DNA of 64,000 nt from Bacteroidales bacterium (GCA_017555965.1 JAFZFH010000071.1:39456-103455); one strand, 5' to 3'. Positions 27,391-37,047 are shown, counted from the first letter of the stretch. Made by a program: numbers and translations. The notes: generated from the sequence alone by a model not told the origin.

Positions 27391-29058
27391 ATGGTAAAGA
27401 TATACTGCGTCAACACAAAGACCAGCATGACCTTCCCTGAAGGTACGACATTGATGGATATGCTCCCTGAATTTGAATTCGAGAAGCCCTATCCTATACT
27501 TTGCGCTAAAGTCAACAATGTAAGCCAGGGACTCAAGTACAGGGCATTCAACAGCAGACAGGTCGAATTTCTTGATTACACCTCGTATGTCGGAAGAAGC
27601 GTATACTGCAACTCGCTCTGCTTCCTCATGTGCAAGGCGGCAAAGGATGTCCTCCCTGACTGCAGAGTGGTCATCAGAAGGCCTATTTCAAAGGGATATT
27701 ACTGCAACATCAGCAAAGGTGACGGCAGCTCACTTACAGCTGGCGAACTGGACAAGATAAGGGACAGGATGCGTGAAATAGTGGATGCGGACATGCCGTT
27801 CCGCAGACACGAGGTCAGGACAGAGGAGGCTATGGAGCTCTTCTCCGGACTTGGTCATGAGGATAAGGTAAAGCTCCTCAAGACCACAGGTGACGTATAT
27901 GTCAACTATTACACTCTGGACGGCACTCCTGACCACTATTACGAGGCTCTCCTTTCCAGCACAGGCTGCCTCAAGGTGTGGAGTCTTGAAATGTATCGTG
28001 ACGGTCTCCTGCTAAGAGTTCCGAACAGACACGCTCCAGAGGAACTGGCTCCGTTTGTAGAGCAGCCGAAGACCTTCGAGGTGTTCTCGGAGAACCTCAA
28101 ATGGAACCGTATCATGGGTCTGGACAACGCCGGAGACGTGAATCTCGCATGTCAGAGGGGTGAAGCCAGCGACCTGATCAAGATTGCAGAGGCCCTTCAG
28201 GAAAAGAAGATCGTACAGATTGCCGAGGAGATCGAAAGACGCGTCAATGCGCCTGAAAACCCTGTACGCCTGGTACTCATCACAGGACCTAGCAGCAGCG
28301 GAAAATCCACTTTCTGCAAACGTCTGAGCATCCAGCTCAAGGCCTGCGGTATCCGTCCTGTATCATTCTCTACAGACGATTATTTCGTGAACCGTCTTGA
28401 TACGCCGAGACTCCCTAACGGCGATTTCGACTTCGACAATTTCGACACAGTAGACCACAGATATCTTCAGAGCGACGTAATCAAGCTGCTTGCAGGTGAA
28501 ACCGTTGATGTGCCTGAATACAACTTCGTGACAGGCCTCAGAGAATTCAACGGAAGGAAGCTGAAGCTCGAGCCGGGTTCCGTCCTCATCATCGAAGGAA
28601 TCCATGCACTGAACCCAAGGCTTACGGACATGGTGGACGACGCTTCAAAATACAGGATATTCATCAACACCATCACCAGCATATCACTGGATGACCACAA
28701 CTGCATCCCGACCAGCGACAACCGCCTTCTGAGAAGAATCGTACGCGACTTCAACAAGGGTGCATTCACTGCACGCGAATCGATCATGCATTGGCCTAAT
28801 GTGCGCAGATCTGAAGTCAAATGGATATATCCGTACCAGGAAAATGCGGATGTGCTCTTCAATTCAGCATACCTTGTGGAATTCGCTGTGGTAAGAGCAC
28901 ATGCCGAGCGAATCCTCATGACCGTTCCTAAGAACTGTCCTGAATACAGTGAGGCACACAGACTCAAGAAGTTCCTGAGCTATTTCACACCGGTATCTGA
29001 CAAGGAGGTGCCGGCCACTTCCCTCCTCCGCAGCTTTATCGGAGGCAGCAGTCTGTAA
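27391..29058 (+). CDS. TGS-domain nucleoside (uridine-type) kinase
   Basis: 555 residues. An N-terminal TGS-like domain (about 1-62) and a threonyl-tRNA-synthetase-like second domain (about 65-220, without catalytic residues that I can see) precede a uridine-kinase/phosphoribulokinase P-loop domain with Walker A GPSSSGKST (299-307) and the substrate-binding DDYF block near 335. This architecture is typical of Bacteroidetes proteins annotated as nucleoside kinase; it would phosphorylate uridine or cytidine in salvage. The role of the TGS part is unknown. Cytoplasmic; no signal peptide. Confidence 0.9.
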   Translation: MVKIYCVNTKTSMTFPEGTTLMDMLPEFEFEKPYPILCAKVNNVSQGLKYRAFNSRQVEFLDYTSYVGRSVYCNSLCFLMCKAAKDVLPDCRVVIRRPISKGYYCNISKGDGSSLTAGELDKIRDRMREIVDADMPFRRHEVRTEEAMELFSGLGHEDKVKLLKTTGDVYVNYYTLDGTPDHYYEALLSSTGCLKVWSLEMYRDGLLLRVPNRHAPEELAPFVEQPKTFEVFSENLKWNRIMGLDNAGDVNLACQRGEASDLIKIAEALQEKKIVQIAEEIERRVNAPENPVRLVLITGPSSSGKSTFCKRLSIQLKACGIRPVSFSTDDYFVNRLDTPRLPNGDFDFDNFDTVDHRYLQSDVIKLLAGETVDVPEYNFVTGLREFNGRKLKLEPGSVLIIEGIHALNPRLTDMVDDASKYRIFINTITSISLDDHNCIPTSDNRLLRRIVRDFNKGAFTARESIMHWPNVRRSEVKWIYPYQENADVLFNSAYLVEFAVVRAHAERILMTVPKNCPEYSEAHRLKKFLSYFTPVSDKEVPATSLLRSFIGGSSL

Positions 29059-29090
29059 GAAAACGAATATTGAAAAAACATATAACGACT

Positions 29091-29753
29091 ATGAAAAGAA
29101 ACATCCTTACTGTCATGGCAATCCTTATCGCTGCTGTGGCATATGCACAACCTCAGGTCGGAGACTGGGCGAAGTTTGACAGATACCACGAAGCCAACAA
29201 GGAGGTGACAACTGCTCCACGAGTTGTATTCATGGGTGATTCCATAACTGATTTCTGGGTAAATGCTGACCCTGATTTCTTCACATCAAACAATTTCCTC
29301 GGAAGAGGCATTTCAGGCCAGACAACTTCCCATATGCTTGTAAGATTCAGAAGGGACGTGATCGACCATCATCCTGAATATGTGGTCATCCTCGCAGGAA
29401 CAAACGATGTGGCAAAGAACCTGGGAGAGATTGCACCGGAGAACTCACTCGGAAACATCATCTCGATGTGCGAAATTGCAAGAGCCAACAACATCAAGCC
29501 TATCATCTGCTCTATTCTTCCTTGCAACTTCTTCTACTGGCGTCCGGAAGTGAAGGGACAGGAAAAGGATATCATTGCGCTGAATGTTCTGCTCAAGGAA
29601 TATGCAGAATCCGCAGACATCCCATATGTGGACTATCACTCTGTCATGAAGGATGAGAAGGACGGTCTTCCAAAGAAATACGCCGATGACGGATGCCACC
29701 CGAACAAGGAAGGCTACGAAGTGATGAAGAAGGTTGTTCTCGAATACCTCTAA
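29091..29753 (+). CDS. SGNH/GDSL hydrolase, secreted
   Basis: 220 residues from ATG 29091; an upstream in-frame TTG at 29070 would only add residues before the signal peptide MKRNILTVMAILIAAVAYA|Q. All four SGNH blocks are present: nucleophile Ser51 in FMGDSIT, Gly in GISGQTT, Asn105 in AGTND, and Asp/His in DGCHPNKEGY near 205-209. Family members are esterases; in this neighbourhood removal of acetyl groups from hemicellulose is plausible but not shown. Confidence 0.9.
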   Translation: MKRNILTVMAILIAAVAYAQPQVGDWAKFDRYHEANKEVTTAPRVVFMGDSITDFWVNADPDFFTSNNFLGRGISGQTTSHMLVRFRRDVIDHHPEYVVILAGTNDVAKNLGEIAPENSLGNIISMCEIARANNIKPIICSILPCNFFYWRPEVKGQEKDIIALNVLLKEYAESADIPYVDYHSVMKDEKDGLPKKYADDGCHPNKEGYEVMKKVVLEYL

Positions 29754-29764
29754 AATATTAGGCC

Positions 29765-30529
29765 ATGAAACACATAAGCGTTTTCTTTGCAGCCATTGCT
29801 GCATCAGTGATGACTGCATCATGTATCAGTGTCAGCACTACTGAATTCCACGCAATTCCTGACAGCAAGACTCCTATGACAATGACTCCTGCTCTGTTTA
29901 CAAACGTGCCGGAAGGACTTGTTGAAGATCTTGGAGTGGAGAACGGAATACCATCTTCGATGTGCGCGTTCCTCGTGAAGAAGGACGGAAAGAACATACT
30001 GTTCGACTCAGGAAACGGCGGCGAAGAGGCGCAGCTTATACCGACTCTGAAAATAATCGGACTGAGTCCTGAAGATATTGATTATGTATTCTTGACACAC
30101 CTCCACGGCGACCATATAGGAGGTATGGTGAATGACGGAAAGGCTGTATTTACAAATGCTGCAGTATATCTAAACAAAGACGAATATGACGGATGGGGAG
30201 ACGTGGATGAAAGCGACATGGGCAGGGCATATGGTGAAAAGATCGTTCTTTTCACAGAGGACGACGACCTTCCGTGCGGAATACAGGCAATCAAGGCATA
30301 TGGACATACTCCGGGGCATACGATGTACCGTATAGGAGACACCGTACTGGCAGGAGACATCATGCACGCTACGGCTCTGCAGATTGCCAATCCTGAGAGT
30401 TGTGCAAGATTCGACATGGATCAGGAGAAGTCTGCAGAATCACGCAAGTCTGCTCTCGAACTCTTCAGGGCTGAGGGGCTGAAAGTCTACGGTATGCACT
30501 TCCCTGCTCCTTATTATATCCAATTCTAA
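29765..30529 (+). CDS. Metallo-beta-lactamase-fold hydrolase, probable lipoprotein
   Basis: 254 residues. Signal peptide with a lipobox-like TASC ending at Cys20, then the MBL fold with the metal motif THLHGDHIGG (111-120) and further ligands in YGHTPGHTMY and AGDIMHA. The zinc site is complete, so it is probably an active hydrolase (lactonase, phosphodiesterase or similar); the substrate is not evident. It lies 11 bp after the SGNH gene and 11 bp before the GH97 gene. Confidence 0.88.
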   Translation: MKHISVFFAAIAASVMTASCISVSTTEFHAIPDSKTPMTMTPALFTNVPEGLVEDLGVENGIPSSMCAFLVKKDGKNILFDSGNGGEEAQLIPTLKIIGLSPEDIDYVFLTHLHGDHIGGMVNDGKAVFTNAAVYLNKDEYDGWGDVDESDMGRAYGEKIVLFTEDDDLPCGIQAIKAYGHTPGHTMYRIGDTVLAGDIMHATALQIANPESCARFDMDQEKSAESRKSALELFRAEGLKVYGMHFPAPYYIQF

Positions 30530-30540
30530 AGACCGTTTAC

Positions 30541-32568
30541 ATGAAGAACTTTATCAGGACTGTTTCTGCATTCATCATTGCAGCAGCGGCAATATCAACA
30601 GCATCAGCACAGACAGCCTTCAAGTCAGTATCTGATCCTGAAGGCATAACAACAGTGTATGTGGGTGCGACAAAAGGAATCGCATGGTACAGCATCGACC
30701 ATGGCAGGTCCCTGAGCATGCCTGCGTCACGCCTCGGACTCAAGACCAATGCCTTTGACTGGTCGGAACTTGAAATGGTATCATTCGAGAATGACGAAAT
30801 CGTTGTGGACTATACCATGGACAGGACCAAGACAAGCCAGGTAAATCATAAGGCTTCCACGGCTACTGCCACATTCACCAATCCGAATGGCGAGAAGATC
30901 CATGTGGAGTTCATCATCAGCCGTAACGACGTTGCCTTCAGATATCTTCTTCCGAAGGAGGGCGAGACAGGAAGCGTTAGGGTTCTCGAAGAATTGACAG
31001 AGTTCAACTTCTCGGAGACCTCAGCAAACGATCAGGTAAGGACGTATCTTACTCCGCAGAGCGATGCTATGAAGGGCTGGAAGCGTACGACTCCAAGTTA
31101 TGAGGAGCATTACGGTATCGCAAGACCTATGGCAGAAAAGTCAAGAAACGGACATGGATTCACATTCCCTTGTCTCTTCAATGTACAGGAGGACGGATGG
31201 GTACTCATAAGCGAGACAGGAGTTGACGGCAGATACTGCGGATCAAGACTTGGTGACAGCAGGATTTCTGCTGACGGCTCATATTACAGCTATAAGATCG
31301 AGTATCCTATGCCTGAGGAAAACAACGGCAACGGAACTATCGAGCCGGGCATTGCCCTTCCTGGAACCACTCCATGGAGAACAATCACCCTTGGCGAAAG
31401 CCTCAAGCCTATCGTGGAGACTACAATCGCATGGGACGTTGTCGATCCTCGCTATGAGACAGAACACGAATACAAGTACGGAAAAGGCACATGGAGCTGG
31501 ATCGTATGGCAGGATGCCAGCATAAACTTCGAGGACCAGCTCAAGTATGTGGATCTCGCAGCTGCAATGAACTTCCAGTATGTTCTTGTAGACAACTGGT
31601 GGGACACCAATATCGGTAAGGAAAAGATTGCCGAGCTTGTGGAATATGCTGCAGGTAAAGGTATCGACGTGTTCCTCTGGTACAGTTCAAGCGGATGGTG
31701 GAACGACATCGAGCAGGGACCTGTGAACATCATGTCAGACCCTATCACAAGAAAGAAGGAGATGCGTTGGATGCACAATCTCGGTGTAAAGGGCATCAAG
31801 GTGGACTTCTTCGGCGGCGACAAGCAGGAGACAATGAGACATTATGAGGCCATCCTCAGCGACGCTGACGACAATGGTCTGATGGTGATATTCCACGGCT
31901 GTACTCTTCCGAGAGGATGGGAGAAGATGTATCCTAACTATGTGGGAAGCGAGGCTGTCAGAGCATCAGAAAACCTCGTATTCTCGCAGTTCGAGTGCAA
32001 TCAGGAGGCTCAGGCCGCATGTCTCCATCCGTTCATCCGCAACACCGTCGGTTCTATGGAGTTCGGCGGATGCTTCATGAACGAGAGACTCAGCAAGGAT
32101 AACACAAGAGGTACCGCAAGACGTACTACAGATGTTTTCCAGATCGCTACATGTGTTCTCTTCCAGAACCCTATCCAGAACTTCGCTCTTGCTCCTAACA
32201 ACCTTGAGGATGCCCCAGAGGCATGTCTTGACTTCCTTAGAGAGGTTCCTACAACATGGGATGAGACAAGGTACATTGACGGACGTCCTGGCGAGCATGT
32301 GGCCCTTGCAAGACGCAACGGAAACACATGGTATGTAGCTGCCATCAACGCATGCGATCCTGTCCAGAAGTACAATGTCTGGGAAATGGTAGAAGAGATC
32401 AAGGACGGCGGCAGCTCTGACTGGAAGACTGCAAAGGAAAGCATCGTGAGGATTTACGAAGGAGGCAACTCCCCTGTCGTACGTAATGTCCCTGCAGGTG
32501 ATTTGTACAAGACAGACATCTCTGTGGAGAAGAATGACGGAGTTGTCATAGTATTTGATGTAGAATAA
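30541..32568 (+). CDS. GH97 glycosidase (retaining, alpha-galactosidase-like), secreted
   Basis: 675 residues, signal peptide to about residue 23 (ASAQ). GH97 N-terminal beta-sandwich (about 28-285), catalytic barrel (about 290-570) and C-terminal sandwich. The barrel has Asp422 in GIKVDFF and Glu471 in GSEAVRASE. In the characterised GH97 enzymes an Asp at this place marks the retaining branch with alpha-galactosidase activity, while the inverting alpha-glucosidases (SusB type) lack it; so alpha-galactosidase or a related retaining activity is the better guess. It may remove alpha-galactosyl decorations from hemicellulose. Confidence 0.93.
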   Translation: MKNFIRTVSAFIIAAAAISTASAQTAFKSVSDPEGITTVYVGATKGIAWYSIDHGRSLSMPASRLGLKTNAFDWSELEMVSFENDEIVVDYTMDRTKTSQVNHKASTATATFTNPNGEKIHVEFIISRNDVAFRYLLPKEGETGSVRVLEELTEFNFSETSANDQVRTYLTPQSDAMKGWKRTTPSYEEHYGIARPMAEKSRNGHGFTFPCLFNVQEDGWVLISETGVDGRYCGSRLGDSRISADGSYYSYKIEYPMPEENNGNGTIEPGIALPGTTPWRTITLGESLKPIVETTIAWDVVDPRYETEHEYKYGKGTWSWIVWQDASINFEDQLKYVDLAAAMNFQYVLVDNWWDTNIGKEKIAELVEYAAGKGIDVFLWYSSSGWWNDIEQGPVNIMSDPITRKKEMRWMHNLGVKGIKVDFFGGDKQETMRHYEAILSDADDNGLMVIFHGCTLPRGWEKMYPNYVGSEAVRASENLVFSQFECNQEAQAACLHPFIRNTVGSMEFGGCFMNERLSKDNTRGTARRTTDVFQIATCVLFQNPIQNFALAPNNLEDAPEACLDFLREVPTTWDETRYIDGRPGEHVALARRNGNTWYVAAINACDPVQKYNVWEMVEEIKDGGSSDWKTAKESIVRIYEGGNSPVVRNVPAGDLYKTDISVEKNDGVVIVFDVE

Positions 32569-32584
32569 TTTAAATGATAAGAAT

Positions 32585-33046
32585 ATGAACGTAGCATTGA
32601 AACAGGTACATTTTGCGGGCATCACAATGCAGATGCCTGAAATATGGAACTATGAAACTGAAGAATACAACGAGGAGGACGGTACCAAATCCTACAGCAT
32701 GAGCATCAGTGCCAAGGGTAAGGATATCAGAAGCATCGACATCAGCATAGGAGTGATTCCGGAGGGTTCTGACGCCTATATCGAGGCAAGCAGGACTTAT
32801 GAGGATGTCATGAGCGAAGAGGAGATCTCAAACAATGACGAGCCTATCGTATGTTTCGAATTCCAGAAGCGTGAGGCTTATGGCTTCAACGTATGGACAG
32901 ATGACGGAATCCCATGCTTCTTCTTCTGTGTAGGTATTCCTGACAAGGGTCATAACAATCTTCTTACAGTCCTTGTCAGCGCTCCGGACAACAACGAGCT
33001 TCAGAACCTGATTGACTTTGTCGAAGAATATCTTTCTGTAAAGTAA
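32585..33046 (+). CDS. Acidic protein of unknown function
   Basis: 153 residues, strongly acidic, no signal peptide or membrane helix, so cytoplasmic. I do not recognise the family. The sequence alternates short beta-type segments and ends in an amphipathic helix (NELQNLIDFVEEYLSV). It sits 16 bp after the GH97 gene and 4 bp before the queuosine-precursor transporter gene, so it is part of the operon. Confidence 0.7.
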   Translation: MNVALKQVHFAGITMQMPEIWNYETEEYNEEDGTKSYSMSISAKGKDIRSIDISIGVIPEGSDAYIEASRTYEDVMSEEEISNNDEPIVCFEFQKREAYGFNVWTDDGIPCFFFCVGIPDKGHNNLLTVLVSAPDNNELQNLIDFVEEYLSVK

Positions 33047-33050
33047 GAAG

Positions 33051-33752
33051 ATGACAAACGAATTATTGATCATTCTTTCATTCGTAGTGACTTATGGAGG
33101 AGTAGTCCTTTTCTACCGATTTTTCGGCAAGAAGGGACTACTTGCTTTCAATGTACTTGCTACGATACTTGCCAACATCGAGGTACTCATCCTGGTACGT
33201 GCATTCGGAGTAGAGATGACGCTTGGAAACATTCTGTTCGCCAGCACATTCCTTGTAACGGACGTCATGAGCGAGAACCACAGCAGAAAGGATGCGAACA
33301 GCGCTGTAGTGATCAGCACCCTATGTTCGATATTCTTCATCCTCCTCTCCCAGATGTGGCTTCTCTACACACCGTCAGAGAACGATTGGGCAAGCGGAGC
33401 CATAGGCACGATATTCAGCAGCACACCTAGAATCGTATGCGCATCTCTTGGTGTATATCTCATATCTCAGCTTACCGATGTATGGCTTTATCACAAATGG
33501 TGGGACTGGTGCAGGAAGAAGTTCGGTGACAGCAGAAAGGGCCTCTGGATCAGAAACAACGGATCCACAATGATAAGCCAGCTGCTCAACAGTTTCCTCT
33601 ACACTTTCCTGGCATTCTACGGTACATATCCTATGAGTTCGCTCATGTCTATATTCGTAAGCAGTTATATCATATTCATCATAACCAGTCTGCTCGATAC
33701 ACCGTTCGTCTATTGGTGCAGACAGATACATGACAAGCATGCCACAGACTGA
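33051..33752 (+). CDS. yhhQ: Queuosine precursor transporter, YhhQ/VUT family
   Basis: 233-residue membrane protein with about six helices. It carries the family landmarks LFASTFLVTDVMSENHSRKDA (55-85 region), SSTPRIVCASLGVYLISQLTD and the charged WLYHKWWDW loop. YhhQ-type proteins import preQ0/preQ1 for queuosine synthesis; no queuosine enzymes lie in this window. Its 3' end overlaps the start of clpS. Confidence 0.88.
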   Translation: MTNELLIILSFVVTYGGVVLFYRFFGKKGLLAFNVLATILANIEVLILVRAFGVEMTLGNILFASTFLVTDVMSENHSRKDANSAVVISTLCSIFFILLSQMWLLYTPSENDWASGAIGTIFSSTPRIVCASLGVYLISQLTDVWLYHKWWDWCRKKFGDSRKGLWIRNNGSTMISQLLNSFLYTFLAFYGTYPMSSLMSIFVSSYIIFIITSLLDTPFVYWCRQIHDKHATD

Positions 33753-34047
33753 ATTGCAGAAGGAAAGCCGCTCTAACGTGAGGACGGCACCAAAGGAACC
33801 CCGAAAGCACAGCGTTACCATCCTGAATGACGATTTCACAACCTTTGAGTTCGTCATTGAGGTATTGATGACAGTGTTCGGCAAGACCATGCAGCAGGCC
33901 GAGGAAATAGCTGAAGAGACCCATATCAGACAGAAGGCATTCGTCGGCAAATACCCTCTTGACATTGCCAGAAGCAAGGTGGCAAAAGCTACAAGAATGG
34001 CCCGTGCGGAGGGTTATCCACTTAAGTTTGACATTCAACCCGAATAA
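33739..34047 (+). CDS. clpS: ATP-dependent Clp protease adaptor ClpS
   Basis: 102 residues from ATG 33739 (another in-frame ATG at 33730). ClpS core with HSVTILNDDFTTFEFV, the loop that binds N-terminal hydrophobic residues, and the helix pair TMQQAEEIAEETH and ARSKVAKATRMAR. ClpS delivers N-degron substrates to ClpA. It overlaps the end of yhhQ by 14 bp and precedes clpA by 5 bp. Confidence 0.95.
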   Translation: MPQTELQKESRSNVRTAPKEPRKHSVTILNDDFTTFEFVIEVLMTVFGKTMQQAEEIAEETHIRQKAFVGKYPLDIARSKVAKATRMARAEGYPLKFDIQPE

Positions 34048-34052
34048 CATAG

Positions 34053-36209
34053 ATGGCAATAAATCAGACACAGCAGGTCACAGGAGCATTGGTGGAGGCT
34101 TACGGAATCGCTACTGAAAAACGCCATGAATTCCTCACTCCTGAACATCTTCTTGCTGGCTTCCTCAAAGACAAGGACTTTTGGGAAGTCTACACTAAAT
34201 GTGGGCGTGCACAAGAGCTGGAAGACAACATCTACAGCTACCTGAACGACCTTGAAACCATCCCTGCAGAACAGGAAATCAAGATCGATTTTTCAGAACA
34301 ACTTCAGGAACTTTTTGAGGTTGCAAACAAGACTGCGGTATCTGCAATGGTGGATACGATACAACTGCACCATGTAGTGTATTCATTCTTCCACCTTGAG
34401 GATTCTTATGCAAGGTTCTACATGGAGAAGTCATTGGACTGCAGCGTTCCCGAGTTCCTCAATTCACTCATTGCTATAAGTGACTCTCAGAGCTCAGAAC
34501 CAGAGGAAAGGCTGGGTAAATACTTCAATCCGGTCCAGGCATATCCTGAAATCGTCGGCAGAAAGGACGAGATGGATAAGGCGGTGAGGGTCCTTTGCAG
34601 AAAGCAGAAGAACAATGTGCTTCTTGTGGGGGGAAGAGGCGTAGGAAAGACCACGGTAGCACGTGGAATCGCGCATCTCATGGAGAGCGATTCAGTTCCA
34701 GCAAAGCTTCAAGGCAACATACTTATTGAACTGAATGTTAACGCATTGCTTAGCGGAACGCAATATCGCGGTGACCTTGAGGGAAGAGTGAATGAAATCA
34801 TGGAGGCAGTGCGCTCGGAAGAGGGACTGACCGTATATGTCGACGAACTGAGGTCGCTTGGCGGCAACGGCAAGATGGACGACAGTTCGAAAGACATCCT
34901 GAGCCTATTGATTCCTTACTTCAAGTCAGGAGATGTAAAATTCATAATATCAGCAACTCCCGAAGACATAAAGAAACTGAGCGCCAACGACAGCGGAGTG
35001 CTCGGACTCTTCCGCCAGATAGATATCGAGGAACCTTCGACAGAGGAGGCTGAGGCGATCATAGAAAGCGTTAAGCCAGGGCTTGAGGAGCACCATGAAG
35101 TAACATTCGCACCAGGCATCGTCGCTCACGCAGTAAAGATCAGCCAGAGATACATGCTGGACAGATGCCTGCCAGACAAGGCGATCGACCTGATGGACGA
35201 GGCCGGAGCTTATGCCCAGTCGAAGGGACTGAATACAGTTGACATGAAGATCATCGACACTGTACTGGCCGACATCTGCAGGTCCGATGTGCAGGCTAGC
35301 GACGACGAGATCAGGGACGACCTTTACAACATGGAGGAGAAGCTCGGCCAGAAGATATATGGCCAGAATGGCGCAATAAAAGCCGTTTCAGAGGCGATCC
35401 TCATGTCAAAGGCCGGACTGCTAGACAGCGGCAAGACAATCGGAAATTTCCTGTTTGTAGGCCCTACAGGAGTAGGAAAGACAGAGCTTTCCAAGATCCT
35501 GGCCCAGCAGCTGCATGTCCCGCTCCACAGATTCGACATGAGCGAATACTCGGAGAAACATTCTGTTGCCAAACTTATCGGCTCCCCTGCCGGATATGTC
35601 GGCTATGATGACGGCGGCATTCTGACAGACACAATACGCAGGAATCCTTACTGCGTACTGCTCCTTGACGAGATCGAAAAGGCTCATGAGGATATCTACA
35701 ACCTGCTTCTCCAGATCATGGACTACGCCGTGATCACCGACAATAAGGGAAGAAAGGTTGATTTCCGCAACGTCGTGCTCATCATGACTTCAAATGCAGG
35801 TGCCAGATATGCCCACAAGGCATCTATCGGTTTCGACAGCAAGACAAATGCAGGAGCAGTGATGGCCAAGGAGGTCAAGGGGGTATTTGCCCCCGAATTC
35901 ATCAACAGACTGACTTCTGTGGTCGTTTTCAACGATATGGACAAGAAGATGGCCGGCATGATTCTGGAGGACAAGATAAAGGCTCTCCAGAGCCGTCTGA
36001 ATGCAAAGAAGATCACCCTCGAAGTGTCTGAAGAGGCCTTCGAGAAACTTCTCAAGGAAGGATTTACAGCAGAATACGGCGCAAGAGAGATAGAAAGAGT
36101 CCTCAATGCAAGGATAACTCCTCTGCTGATGAGAGAGATCCTTTTCGGAAGAAAGGATGGATTCAAGGCAGTGATTACAGTAACTGACGAAGGATACGCA
36201 ATCTCATGA
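34053..36209 (+). CDS. clpA: ClpA, ATPase subunit of the ClpAP protease
   Basis: 718 residues: Clp N-terminal repeat domain (about 1-145); first AAA+ module with Walker A GGRGVGKT (193-200) and a VDE Walker B (263-265), where the more usual form is IDEIH; second module with Walker A GPTGVGKT (470-477) and LLLDEIEKAH (536-545). The loop KASIGFDSK (589-597) carries an IGF tripeptide, the ClpP-docking motif, so it should partner with ClpP rather than act as a ClpB-type disaggregase; there is also no ClpB middle coiled coil. Stop overlaps the aat start (ATGA). Confidence 0.96.
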   Translation: MAINQTQQVTGALVEAYGIATEKRHEFLTPEHLLAGFLKDKDFWEVYTKCGRAQELEDNIYSYLNDLETIPAEQEIKIDFSEQLQELFEVANKTAVSAMVDTIQLHHVVYSFFHLEDSYARFYMEKSLDCSVPEFLNSLIAISDSQSSEPEERLGKYFNPVQAYPEIVGRKDEMDKAVRVLCRKQKNNVLLVGGRGVGKTTVARGIAHLMESDSVPAKLQGNILIELNVNALLSGTQYRGDLEGRVNEIMEAVRSEEGLTVYVDELRSLGGNGKMDDSSKDILSLLIPYFKSGDVKFIISATPEDIKKLSANDSGVLGLFRQIDIEEPSTEEAEAIIESVKPGLEEHHEVTFAPGIVAHAVKISQRYMLDRCLPDKAIDLMDEAGAYAQSKGLNTVDMKIIDTVLADICRSDVQASDDEIRDDLYNMEEKLGQKIYGQNGAIKAVSEAILMSKAGLLDSGKTIGNFLFVGPTGVGKTELSKILAQQLHVPLHRFDMSEYSEKHSVAKLIGSPAGYVGYDDGGILTDTIRRNPYCVLLLDEIEKAHEDIYNLLLQIMDYAVITDNKGRKVDFRNVVLIMTSNAGARYAHKASIGFDSKTNAGAVMAKEVKGVFAPEFINRLTSVVVFNDMDKKMAGMILEDKIKALQSRLNAKKITLEVSEEAFEKLLKEGFTAEYGAREIERVLNARITPLLMREILFGRKDGFKAVITVTDEGYAIS

Positions 36210-36871
36210 TATTCGACCTGACACATACGGACGAGTTTCCGGATCCGAGATACGGCAACGAAAGCGGGTTTTATGCCGTTGGAGGCGAGATAACGCCGGA
36301 AAGGCTTGCAAAGGCCTATCCGATGGGCATATTCCCCTACTACGCATACAAGATGGAAAGGATATGCTGGTGGGCGCCGCATGAGAGGTTCGTAATCTTC
36401 CCGTCCGAAATCCATATTTCCCACTCCATGCGAAACATGATGAACAAGCAAAAGTACCATTGCACGATCAATGAAGCTTTCGACGGAGTTCTGGGCGGAT
36501 GCGCATGCATAGACGGAAGGATCGACGAAGATAACGCATGGCTCGGACCCGAGCTCATGGACGTCTGGATGCATCTGCATGACATGGGACATGCAAAGAG
36601 CGTGGAGGTCTGGGAAGGGGATGAACTGGTCGGCGGACTTTATGGGTTCGTAAGCGGCGGATGCTTCCTCGGTGACAGTATGTTTTCGGTGGTTCCGGGA
36701 GCATCGAAACTGGCCCTTATCCACCTTGCCGGACATATGGAAAAACAGGGAGGAATCTTCATCGACTGTCAGCTTGAAACGCCGCATCTCAAGTCGATGG
36801 GGGCGCGCTATATCTCCTATGAAAAGTTCCTTGAAGGGACATTATCTGAAACTGAAATTGAATGGAAATGA
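36206..36871 (+). CDS. aat: Leucyl/phenylalanyl-tRNA--protein transferase
   Basis: 221 residues, the family's usual length, with GGEITPERLAKAYPMGIFPYY, the catalytic block GGLYGFVSGGCFLGDSMFS and SKLALIHLAGH. It adds Leu or Phe to proteins with N-terminal Lys/Arg, creating the degron that ClpS reads and ClpAP degrades. Encoded directly with clpS and clpA, so the whole bacterial N-degron pathway apart from ClpP is in one operon. Four-base overlap with clpA at the 5' end and 10-bp overlap with the next small gene at the 3' end. Confidence 0.96.
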   Translation: MIFDLTHTDEFPDPRYGNESGFYAVGGEITPERLAKAYPMGIFPYYAYKMERICWWAPHERFVIFPSEIHISHSMRNMMNKQKYHCTINEAFDGVLGGCACIDGRIDEDNAWLGPELMDVWMHLHDMGHAKSVEVWEGDELVGGLYGFVSGGCFLGDSMFSVVPGASKLALIHLAGHMEKQGGIFIDCQLETPHLKSMGARYISYEKFLEGTLSETEIEWK

Positions 36872-37047
36872 CAGAATATCCGAAAGACCCGATGATGCTT
36901 CTGAGCTGGGTCAACATGAAGCTCAGAGACTTTTATCCAAGCCTTGACAGCCTTTGCGAAGACCTCGAAATAGACCGCAAAGACCTTGTCGAGAAGCTCG
37001 GATCAGCCGGATTTGAGTATAATTGCGAGCTAAACAAGTTCTGGTAG
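36862..37047 (+). CDS. DUF4250 small protein
   Basis: 61 residues (second possible ATG at 36868). The sequence PKDPMMLLSWVNMKLRDFY and the C-terminal YNCELNKFW match the DUF4250 family of very small cytoplasmic proteins of unknown function. It overlaps the end of aat and is the last gene before the operon terminator. Confidence 0.85.
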   Translation: MEMTEYPKDPMMLLSWVNMKLRDFYPSLDSLCEDLEIDRKDLVEKLGSAGFEYNCELNKFW

